Of a stretch of DNA of 33,006 nucleotides, positions 7,817 through 14,303 are shown one piece after another; position 1 is the stretch's first letter; each line of letters starts with the position of its first letter. The translations under genes were made by a program, and so were the position numbers. Source of the DNA: a virus; IMG/VR virus record IMGVR_UViG_3300025322_000107, positions 1-33,006 of that record; one strand, 5' to 3'. Below the pieces are notes generated by a model. The model was not told the origin of the DNA. It worked only from the letters and a program-made list of their open reading frames with translations, and did no database searches.

Positions 7817-8023
7817 ATGAACGACACTGAAAAATTTCAAGAAGAAGAAGAAACAGATCATATGCTTCTATCTGAAATGAAAAAACAATATCTTCAGGCA
7901 GTACATACGTTGGCTGTAACTGTAGATACTTGGATTTCACTTTCTGGTGAAGATGAAATCCCGAAAGTAGTACTAGAAGCTCTGCATCTATATCGTATAT
8001 CTTGTGCTAGGTATTTAACATGA
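7817..8023 (+). CDS. Small acidic hypothetical protein
   Basis: This 68-residue, mostly helical protein has a very acidic N-terminus (EKFQEEEETDH). The start has AAGGAAA. Its stop overlaps the ATPase start (ATGA), pointing to coupled translation. No domain is recognised. An accessory role for the neighbouring ATPase is possible. Confidence 0.7.
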   Translation: MNDTEKFQEEEETDHMLLSEMKKQYLQAVHTLAVTVDTWISLSGEDEIPKVVLEALHLYRISCARYLT

Positions 8024-8832
8024 TAAAATCTAGCAGAGAATTAACTCTAAAAGATTTGAATCTTTTATTCTATGGTCCGCCGGGAAGTGGTAAAACTTTT
8101 GTTGCTGCTTCAGCATCTAAGTATTGGCCAGAAGTACTTGAGAAAGTAAATACCTGGACAACACTTAAGGATCTACTGTCAATTTCAGTAGATGCGGGCG
8201 CGACTGATGGCTTGGCGCAATACAAACTTGAAGTACCTTCTATTTCTTTTACAGAAGTTATGAAGGAAACTGGTTCAGATGTAGCTGAGTCAATTAGAAA
8301 AATAACTGCCGAAGCTAAAAAGCATATTGAACTGGTAAATAAGACAGAATCAGATACTTGGATAGTAGTCGATACTATCTCTATGTTAGATCGGTATTTC
8401 ACGGATTTTTATGAGCCTTTATCTAAAGATGGATATACTCTTTACAGAAATGTATTAAATGCTCATAAGCGTCTATATTCATCTTTGTCTTTGATTCCAT
8501 GTAAAAAGATTTATTTATGCCATTCTAAAGCTTTTGTTGGTACAGATGACAAAGCAAAACTTCAAAGACAAGCAAAATCTGCTCTTGCCGCAGAAATATC
8601 TCCAGATATAACAGGACAAGCTAATGTAATTTATATTGGTAATTGTTCACTTGAAGGAATTGTCCTCACTTCATCTTCTGGTGGGGATAGTCCAGTATAT
8701 AAGAGGAAAATTTATACACAAAATGTAAAAGGTTTTGAAGGAAAAAATAGATGGGAATCAATTCTCGGTAGAGAATTGGAGCCTAATGTACGAAAACTAG
8801 TTCAAACAATTCAGAAAAATTTACAGGAATAA
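8020..8832 (+). CDS. Sak4-like RecA-fold ATPase (AAA_24)
   Basis: This 270-residue ATPase resembles phage AAA_24/Sak4 recombinases, a single-domain RecA-fold family that works with a phage ssDNA-binding protein in strand annealing. Walker A is GPPGSGKT (19-26) and Walker B WIVVDT (114-119). KKIYLCHSK lies at the sensor strand. Length and motif order match the family. The next gene is a plausible ssDNA-binding partner and a Cas4-like nuclease lies just upstream. That is the usual exonuclease/annealase/SSB grouping. The start overlaps the previous stop (ATGA). Confidence 0.85.
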   Translation: MIKSSRELTLKDLNLLFYGPPGSGKTFVAASASKYWPEVLEKVNTWTTLKDLLSISVDAGATDGLAQYKLEVPSISFTEVMKETGSDVAESIRKITAEAKKHIELVNKTESDTWIVVDTISMLDRYFTDFYEPLSKDGYTLYRNVLNAHKRLYSSLSLIPCKKIYLCHSKAFVGTDDKAKLQRQAKSALAAEISPDITGQANVIYIGNCSLEGIVLTSSSGGDSPVYKRKIYTQNVKGFEGKNRWESILGRELEPNVRKLVQTIQKNLQE

Positions 8833-8841
8833 GAGGAAAAT

Positions 8842-9432
8842 ATGGCCCCTAAGATTCAATACACCGATGAACAAGTTTCTGATGCGGCGGCACGTTCTCG
8901 CCTACGCGAGGGTTGGTATAAGTTTGTTATTAGAGATGCAGAAGCTACTATTTCGGCGACATCAAAGCATTTGATGCTAGTATCAAATGATCTTGCTATG
9001 GAAGATCATGATGATACAAGCTCGGCTGTTACTCCCGGAGTGAAGAATCGCTTGGTTCTTCCTTTTGCTAATTCAGATGAAGAAGGACATGTTGGTCCTA
9101 ATACTTCTGGATTTTGTATTCAATGGGCTCGGGCTTTGCTTGGGTCAAAGGAAATTCCGTATTATCCGAAGCGTGACCCTAAGACTCAAAAGCTTTCATT
9201 CGGTGATGAAGAAATCACTGAGGAGCAGGCCGGAACTATCAGAAAGCAAATCTTGAAGAAGGTTTTTGACCAAGTTATTGCTTGGTATGATGACCCGGCT
9301 TTGTTGACTGGTAAGGTCTATTATGGCCTTGTTGAGCATTCTGGAGATTATGCTCAGGTTGCAAAGATGGAATATTCACTGCCACCGAAGACTGAGTGTG
9401 TTCCTAAGGGGCATTTCATCGTAAAGAATTAA
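8842..9432 (+). CDS. Putative single-stranded DNA-binding protein
   Basis: This 196-residue soluble protein lies directly after the Sak4-like ATPase with a good AGAGGAAA site. The N-terminal part (LREGWYKFVIRDAEA) looks like the first strand of DUF669-type phage proteins, often considered ssDNA-binding. Codon choice is visibly more G/C-ending than in its neighbours, as in the capsid gene, which suggests high expression and fits a protein needed in bulk. It is followed by a strong hairpin. The assignment is by context and weak resemblance. Confidence 0.55.
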   Translation: MAPKIQYTDEQVSDAAARSRLREGWYKFVIRDAEATISATSKHLMLVSNDLAMEDHDDTSSAVTPGVKNRLVLPFANSDEEGHVGPNTSGFCIQWARALLGSKEIPYYPKRDPKTQKLSFGDEEITEEQAGTIRKQILKKVFDQVIAWYDDPALLTGKVYYGLVEHSGDYAQVAKMEYSLPPKTECVPKGHFIVKN

Positions 9433-9438
9433 GCTTGA

Positions 9439-9467
9439 ATGCGGATTATTTAATAGATAATCCGCAT
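9439..9467 (+). terminator. Strong hairpin between ssDNA-binding gene and tRNA-Leu
   Basis: ATGCGGATTAT (9439-9449) pairs perfectly with ATAATCCGCAT (9457-9467) across a 7-base loop, beginning 6 bases past the stop codon. No U-run follows, only CTT before the tRNA. It may be a weak terminator, a 3' stabiliser for the abundant upstream message, or a landmark for tRNA processing. Confidence 0.6.
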
Positions 9468-9470
9468 CTT

Positions 9471-9552
9471 GCCGAAGTGGCGAAATGGTATACGCAGAAG
9501 ACTTAAAATCTTCCGTTGAATAAACATGCGGGTTCGAGTCCCGCCTTCGGCA
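9471..9552 (+). tRNA. tRNA-Leu (anticodon UAA)
   Basis: This 82-base class II tRNA has acceptor arm GCCGAAG/CTTCGGC with discriminator A. The anticodon stem is GAAGA/TCTTC with loop CTTAAAA, giving UAA. There is a variable arm of about 15 bases and T-arm CGGG-TTCGAGT-CCCG. It reads UUA, the dominant leucine codon in this A+T-rich phage, so it probably supports phage translation. Confidence 0.95.
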
Positions 9553-9571
9553 TTGTATTGGAGGAAATTAA

Positions 9572-9783
9572 ATGTTGATATTAAAAGTCCCAAGTGTATC
9601 TATGCAAACACCTCTTGAGCGTATATATATATTTATCCTGGAGAAGCATTTACTGTATATCTTAAAGGAGAGGATAACCAAGTAGCAGTTGAGCTGCATG
9701 TTACACCAGAAGGCATTATAAATATTCTTCTTCAAGAAGAACATAAAAAGTATATTCATACATTTAGTGAGATTTATGAATAA
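9572..9783 (+). pseudogene. CsrA-like small gene broken by a (TA)n frameshift
   Basis: From ATG 9572, behind a strong GGAGG site, the frame reads MLILKVPSVSM...LER and then hits a TAG after the run (TA)5 at 9622-9631. One fewer TA unit restores one frame: ...ERIYIYPGEAFTV..., running to TAA 9781 for 69 residues. The rejoined product starts MLIL and has PGEAFTVYLKGEDNQV and LLQEEH. These align loosely with the CsrA/RsmA core (MLIL, GE, NQV, VHREE). The RNA-binding Arg is Gln in this reading. The similarity is a by-eye guess. The gene may be a real mutation, a phase-variable switch or a sequence error. It overlaps the next gene by 8 bases. Confidence 0.65.
9622..9631. repeat. (TA)5 dinucleotide tract at the frame break
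   Basis: Five TA units sit exactly where the two halves of the small gene fall out of frame. The halves rejoin if one unit is lost. Dinucleotide tracts are prone to slippage in replication and in sequencing. Confidence 0.8.
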
Positions 9784-10057
9784 ACAACATATAGATCAAG
9801 TAAATCGAGATATAAAAGCATTTACATGGAATGCTAAGATATTTCAAGTTAGATTTAAGGAGGTAGCATTAAGCTTAACTATATCTGAATTAATGCGCAT
9901 AACTGGATTAGCTATGTCTACAGCGCATCATTTAAGATTGAGTAAGGTAGCTACTCCATCAATTAGAACTTTAGCTATTATTTGTGGATATACTGGAATT
10001 TCTTTAGATTGGATTCTCGGATTGTCGGAAAGGAAGTATCAAGATGATTGTGAGTGA
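9776..10057 (+). CDS. Cro/C1-type helix-turn-helix regulator
   Basis: This encodes 93 residues from ATG 9776. A GTG at 9767 in the same frame is less likely. The C-terminal half carries an HTH_3/XRE-like domain: ISELMRITGLAMSTAHHLR is the HTH, followed by the typical PSIRTLAIICGY and the closing helix ISLDWILGLSERK. It lacks an obvious dimerisation domain, so it is Cro-sized. The start overlaps the end of the broken CsrA-like gene by 8 bases, so its translation may depend on that frame being read through. It probably controls phage transcription; the target is unknown. Confidence 0.75.
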   Translation: MNKQHIDQVNRDIKAFTWNAKIFQVRFKEVALSLTISELMRITGLAMSTAHHLRLSKVATPSIRTLAIICGYTGISLDWILGLSERKYQDDCE

Positions 10058-10280
10058 TTCTGTATCAGATTTTATTACGCATTATGAAGCTAGACAACAT
10101 GAAGAAATAGCTAGGAATGCTTTTATACAAAAAGAGCTTTTGAAAGCTATTACTAGTTTGATAGAACAGAATAGATTTTTGAATGCAAAAATTGATTTGG
10201 TTAAAGCCATGGCTGAATCTTTGGATAAAAATATTGAAACCATTAAAGCTGGTGTTATAATTGAAGTTTCTAAGGATTAA
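10044..10280 (+). CDS. Small coiled-coil protein
   Basis: This 78-residue, almost entirely helical protein has heptad-like spacing of Leu/Ile between residues 25 and 70, so it probably oligomerises as a coiled coil. The start lies 14 bases inside the end of the HTH gene with a GGAAAGG ribosome site. No domain is recognised. Pairing with the regulator just upstream is possible. Confidence 0.7.
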   Translation: MIVSDSVSDFITHYEARQHEEIARNAFIQKELLKAITSLIEQNRFLNAKIDLVKAMAESLDKNIETIKAGVIIEVSKD

Positions 10281-10282
10281 AT

Positions 10283-10879
10283 ATGAAAATTATTGGATTT
10301 TCTGGTAAGTCTGGATCTGGTAAAGATACTGGCGCTGATAATTTACAAACATTACTATCAGTTAATGGGTATGCGGCAAAATTGTTTTCTTTTGCAATAC
10401 CGTTGAAAGATATTGTTAATGCTTGTTGTGGTTTTCAAGAAAATAAAGATTCTCCAGCCTATACTATAGATGGTAAAGAATACACTCCTGGAGAAATGTA
10501 TCAAATAGTAGGTCAAGGTATTAGACAAGCTATTCCTGGATTCTTTGCTAATAGGTTACGGCATTGGATTAATACAAAGCATTTGAACACTGTTACTTCT
10601 GGGGCTAATATTGGAAATACATATTATACTGATCCAGATTATTTAATAATAACTGATGTCCGATTTATAAATGAAGCTCAACTTATACGTGATATGGGAG
10701 GTAAAATAGTACGTATCCACAGAAATGTAGTTAGTCTTAGACCACAGACTCATATTTCTGAGACAGAAATGGATACTCTTGAATTTAGAGATCTTGTTAA
10801 TTTTGATATCTATAATCACGGAGATCTTGCAGCTTTCTATAAATCTATTAAGGCATTATACACGGCGATAGTTGAATAA
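10283..10879 (+). CDS. Deoxynucleoside monophosphate kinase
   Basis: This 198-residue P-loop kinase resembles T4 gp1-type dNMP kinases, which phosphorylate dNMPs to dNDPs for DNA synthesis. The P-loop is GKSGSGKD (8-15). TDVRFINEAQLIRDMGGK is the characteristic central segment, followed by IVRIHR. Length suits the family. It sits directly before the DNA polymerase, consistent with local dNTP supply. The start is 2 bases past the previous stop, with AAGGA upstream. Confidence 0.85.
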   Translation: MKIIGFSGKSGSGKDTGADNLQTLLSVNGYAAKLFSFAIPLKDIVNACCGFQENKDSPAYTIDGKEYTPGEMYQIVGQGIRQAIPGFFANRLRHWINTKHLNTVTSGANIGNTYYTDPDYLIITDVRFINEAQLIRDMGGKIVRIHRNVVSLRPQTHISETEMDTLEFRDLVNFDIYNHGDLAAFYKSIKALYTAIVE

Positions 10880-10884
10880 ATTTA

Positions 10885-13281
10885 ATGGAAGACTTTGTTA
10901 AATATGCTCAATGTGAATCTTGTCCTTTACATGGAAAGCAGAAAGTTATTTCAAAAACATTAAATAAGAATGCTAGATTAATAATTCTAGGTGAAGGTCC
11001 CGGCGGAAGTGATGAAATAATGAAAGATGTATTTTCCGGCAAAGCCGGAATGTATCTTTCTATAGTCATGGAACGCCATGATATTCGTAAGGTAGATGTA
11101 TATAGAACTACAGCATTACTTTGTCGCGGAGATAAAACATTAAAAGAATGGGAATGGCGTCAAGCCGTAGCTTGTTGTCGGCCTAGACTTGCGGCAGAGT
11201 TAGCATTAATTAATACTAAATATGTTGCTGCTCTTGGTCAGCGGGCACTTCAAACTTTAACAGATAAGTCTAAAATATTTGATAATATTGGTACTCCTCT
11301 TAATGGAATAGATACTTTTACTGGATATAAATTTATTGCTTGTTTGAATCCTGCTTTTATTCTACGAACACCGCAATGGGGACCCGTATTTGAAATTCAT
11401 TTTACTAGAGCTTGGGCATTAGCTAATAATAATCTTCCAGAATGGAAATGGCCTAATATTATTTATGAACCTAATGAAGAAATGTTAGGTGCTCTGCATA
11501 AATTAAGGAATAATCAAAATGATAGAATCATCGCGGTTGACGTTGAAACGGCTGATAAAGATTACAAATCAAAGCTTTTGGATATTGGCTTTTCTAACAA
11601 AACGCAAGCTATTTCAGTTCCTTGGTTTGCTCTAGAGAAGAATAGTTTAATACATGAAGCTATAAGAAATGTAACAAAATCGATACTATCGGATATATCA
11701 TTAACAAAAGTACTTCAGAATGGGCAGTTTGATTCGGCTGTATTTGCTTGGAATAATCTTGAATTTTCTGGTACGGATTTTGATACATTATTAGCTCATG
11801 CTGTAGTCGCTCCACGATTAAAGCATTCATTAGATATAATTGGATGTATTGAATTTCATGCACCTAGGTGGAAGATTATCTTTAAGAAAGCTAAAGATGA
11901 TTCTGGTGGTAGCAGATACTTAAACGCAGATCCAATAGAACGAGCTATTTATAATGCTCGAGATTGTTATATAACCCGCCTTCTCTATGATGTTCTATTA
12001 GAACGCTTATACATAACACATAATGGTTTATCTTTATTCGAACAAAGTTTAGCTCTAACTAAAAGTTTAGCTTTACCTATGCGTTTATATGGAGTCCGGG
12101 TTGATGCATCTAAATTTGAATATCATAGAAAACTTCTTTCTGAAAAGAAAGAGCAAATTTTAGGAGAAATGTATAGTTTAGCTATACAGGCTGGATTTCA
12201 AACATTTTCTCCAACTAAAGATGTTCGAAAATTCTTTCAACATCTTGGAATTAAATCTACTAAATTAAGCCAAAAGACTGGGCAAGAATCCTTTGATGCT
12301 AAAGTATTAACTAGTCTTTGCGCTCATCCTAATGAAGTAGCAGCAAAGATGGCTCGTGCTATTTTAGTATTTCGTCGATATGCTAAGCTATTAGCTACAT
12401 ATATAGAAGGCTTAAATATAGATGAATCTGGAAGAATACATCCTACTTGGAATACTCATGGAACTAGAACAGGGCGTTGGTCTTCACAAGAACCAAATGT
12501 GATGAATATTCCTAAGCCTCAATATGGTAGAAATGAAGTTGGTGAAAAGATTATTATAAAATCTGGGCTTAGAGATTTATTTCAAGCATCAGAAGGAAAA
12601 TATTTAGTTTCAGCCGATTATTCGGCTCTAGAAGCTAGGATTATTGCCTTGATTTCTGGAGATAAAATTCTTTGTGATTGGTTTCTACATAATGTAGATG
12701 TTCATATAGAGACGGCTAAGATTTTATTTAAGACTAATAATCCAACATCTCAACAACGAGAATTAGCTAAAAAAGTACGTTACGGGTATCATTATGGCTC
12801 TTCTACTGAAACTGCGTGGCGTTCCTTAATTGTAGATTATCCAACACTACCAATGTCTTTTGTTGGAAGGCTATTTAAGGAATTAAAATCTTTACATCCA
12901 GGCATATCTAGCTATCAAAATCAAACTCTAAGAGATGCTAGAGAAAAAGGATATGTAGAATGTCCAATATCTGGTAGGCGACATCATTTTCATGGGCAAT
13001 TAGATCCTAGTGTTGCATTAAATGTACCTATTCAAGGTAGCGCAGCCGACGTTATAAACCCGGCGGCATTAAGATTAAATATGCGCCTAACTTCTGAAGA
13101 AAAATTCATATTTCAAATCCATGATGATTTAACTCTGGAAGGACCAGATTTTATTTCTTTAGGAAAAAAGTTAAAAGAAGAAATGGAACGTGAAATTCAA
13201 GTTAAAGATGCTAAAATGATATTTCCTGTAGATTTATCTTACGGTAAAAATTGGGGCGAGATGAAACACCTGGAGCTATAA
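10885..13281 (+). CDS. Fused UDG-like / 3'-5' exonuclease / family A DNA polymerase
   Basis: This is a 798-residue replicative polymerase. Residues 1-180 resemble family 4 uracil-DNA glycosylases: CESCPL (Cys10, Cys13), GEGPGG (36-41), and Cys80 and Cys97/98 for a 4Fe-4S cluster. The usual HPA motif reads NPA (155-157). The DEDD exonuclease has DVET (219-222), NGQFD (279-283) and YNARD (356-360). The polymerase has motif A DYSALE (578-583), motif B RELAKKVRYGYHYG (625-638) and motif C HDD (746-748). Tyr633 sits where E. coli Pol I has Phe762 and T7 has Tyr526. Exonuclease and polymerase sites look intact; glycosylase activity is doubtful. SPO1-type phages have a comparable UDG-like polymerase domain. 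Confidence 0.93.
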   Translation: MEDFVKYAQCESCPLHGKQKVISKTLNKNARLIILGEGPGGSDEIMKDVFSGKAGMYLSIVMERHDIRKVDVYRTTALLCRGDKTLKEWEWRQAVACCRPRLAAELALINTKYVAALGQRALQTLTDKSKIFDNIGTPLNGIDTFTGYKFIACLNPAFILRTPQWGPVFEIHFTRAWALANNNLPEWKWPNIIYEPNEEMLGALHKLRNNQNDRIIAVDVETADKDYKSKLLDIGFSNKTQAISVPWFALEKNSLIHEAIRNVTKSILSDISLTKVLQNGQFDSAVFAWNNLEFSGTDFDTLLAHAVVAPRLKHSLDIIGCIEFHAPRWKIIFKKAKDDSGGSRYLNADPIERAIYNARDCYITRLLYDVLLERLYITHNGLSLFEQSLALTKSLALPMRLYGVRVDASKFEYHRKLLSEKKEQILGEMYSLAIQAGFQTFSPTKDVRKFFQHLGIKSTKLSQKTGQESFDAKVLTSLCAHPNEVAAKMARAILVFRRYAKLLATYIEGLNIDESGRIHPTWNTHGTRTGRWSSQEPNVMNIPKPQYGRNEVGEKIIIKSGLRDLFQASEGKYLVSADYSALEARIIALISGDKILCDWFLHNVDVHIETAKILFKTNNPTSQQRELAKKVRYGYHYGSSTETAWRSLIVDYPTLPMSFVGRLFKELKSLHPGISSYQNQTLRDAREKGYVECPISGRRHHFHGQLDPSVALNVPIQGSAADVINPAALRLNMRLTSEEKFIFQIHDDLTLEGPDFISLGKKLKEEMEREIQVKDAKMIFPVDLSYGKNWGEMKHLEL

Positions 13282-13514
13282 TGACAATATTTATTTGTCC
13301 TATCTGTTTTGCTACTACTGCCGCTAAATGTCTTAAATGTAAAGTTTATGCCGAAGAAGTAAATTCTGGGGCTAGTACTATTCTTACTATGGCAAGAGCT
13401 CTAAATGGTTTACTGTTAAGTCGAAAACCTAGTATAAGAATTTTAACTAAGAATATTATTCTTGATGGATATTGTCAAGTTTGTGGGCAATCTAATTGCG
13501 CTCAACATCTATGA
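13281..13514 (+). CDS. Small zinc-finger protein
   Basis: This encodes 77 residues from ATG 13281, which overlaps the polymerase stop (TAATG). An upstream in-frame ATG at 13251 lies inside the polymerase gene and is less likely. Cysteines are arranged as CPIC...CLKC near the N-terminus and CQVCGQSNC near the C-terminus, enough for one or two zinc sites. It is probably a nucleic-acid or protein binder. No named family is recognised. Confidence 0.75.
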   Translation: MTIFICPICFATTAAKCLKCKVYAEEVNSGASTILTMARALNGLLLSRKPSIRILTKNIILDGYCQVCGQSNCAQHL

Positions 13515-13798
13515 AAATTACAGAAGAAGATAGACAGAAATTTATCTCTACCGAAAATGCAATGTTATTTCATGTTGGAAAATATAATATATATGTAGAG
13601 CAATATAAACCATACATACATAAAGCTATATCTTTTTTTAATTGTCCTATAGTAAGTACAGGAGATCATATACATCTTATCCAAGATGAATACTTATTTA
13701 AGCATAAACCAACCGTAATTAATGTAGGCTGTATTAGACAAGTTCAAGTAGTACTTATGTCTGAAGCTTGCATTAATAATGCTATTAGAAATAGATAA
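13511..13798 (+). CDS. Hypothetical protein
   Basis: This encodes 95 residues from ATG 13511, which overlaps the previous stop (ATGA). It is predicted alpha/beta with no membrane segment, no cysteine cluster and no known motif. The tight overlap supports it as a translated gene between the replication and packaging modules. Confidence 0.7.
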   Translation: MKITEEDRQKFISTENAMLFHVGKYNIYVEQYKPYIHKAISFFNCPIVSTGDHIHLIQDEYLFKHKPTVINVGCIRQVQVVLMSEACINNAIRNR

Positions 13799-13799
13799 T

Positions 13800-14096
13800 A
13801 TGCCAAAAATTTCATCTATTGCAGTTGATCCTGATGATTTACCTAAATTAAAAGCTCTAATTATGTTAGAAGCTAAATCAAAAACCGTTATAGGTAAGGA
13901 AACTATAGCAGAAACATTAGCTATGTTAATTTTGCAACAGAAAGTATTGTTTATTCGCATTATGGCCGGCGAGATTGGAGTAGATATTCAAAAAACATTT
14001 CCAGCATATTCAGTACGTATTCGTCAATGCCTTCTAAACTTAGGTTTAATTGATGTTCCACGAGAAGAAAATGCCGAAGATATACAACCGCTCTGA
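13800..14096 (+). CDS. Hypothetical helical protein before terminase
   Basis: This encodes 98 residues from ATG 13800, 1 base past the previous stop; an earlier ATG at 13779 is unlikely. It is mostly helical. The second half (GEIGVDIQKTFPAYSVRIRQCLLNLGLI) could form a winged-helix or HTH-like fold, but no family is recognised. Its place two genes before the large terminase makes it one of two small-terminase candidates. Confidence 0.65.
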   Translation: MPKISSIAVDPDDLPKLKALIMLEAKSKTVIGKETIAETLAMLILQQKVLFIRIMAGEIGVDIQKTFPAYSVRIRQCLLNLGLIDVPREENAEDIQPL

Positions 14097-14301
14097 TATT
14101 TTAGAACATAGATACATAATCAGTGATAAAGAACGCTATCAATGGTTTAAGCTTTGGTGTGATGGTTTATCTTGCCAAAAGATCAGCGAGAGATATGGTA
14201 GAAATTATAATACAATAGCTGATTTCATACGTACATTTTTAGGTATTGATGAATTGCCACAGACTTGTACTAGAACATTAAATACTGAACACGAGATATA
14301 A
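14071..14301 (+). CDS. HTH protein, candidate small terminase subunit
   Basis: This encodes 76 residues from ATG 14071, overlapping the previous gene by 26 bases. The central segment WFKLWCDGLSCQKISERYG followed by RNYNTIADFIRTFLG reads as a helix-turn-helix of the kind found in small terminases and resolvase C-termini. It ends 2 bases before the large terminase start. Small terminases bind the packaging site and usually lie exactly here, but this one would be very short and has no clear oligomerisation domain, so the role is tentative. Confidence 0.6.
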   Translation: MPKIYNRSDILEHRYIISDKERYQWFKLWCDGLSCQKISERYGRNYNTIADFIRTFLGIDELPQTCTRTLNTEHEI

Positions 14302-14303
14302 GC

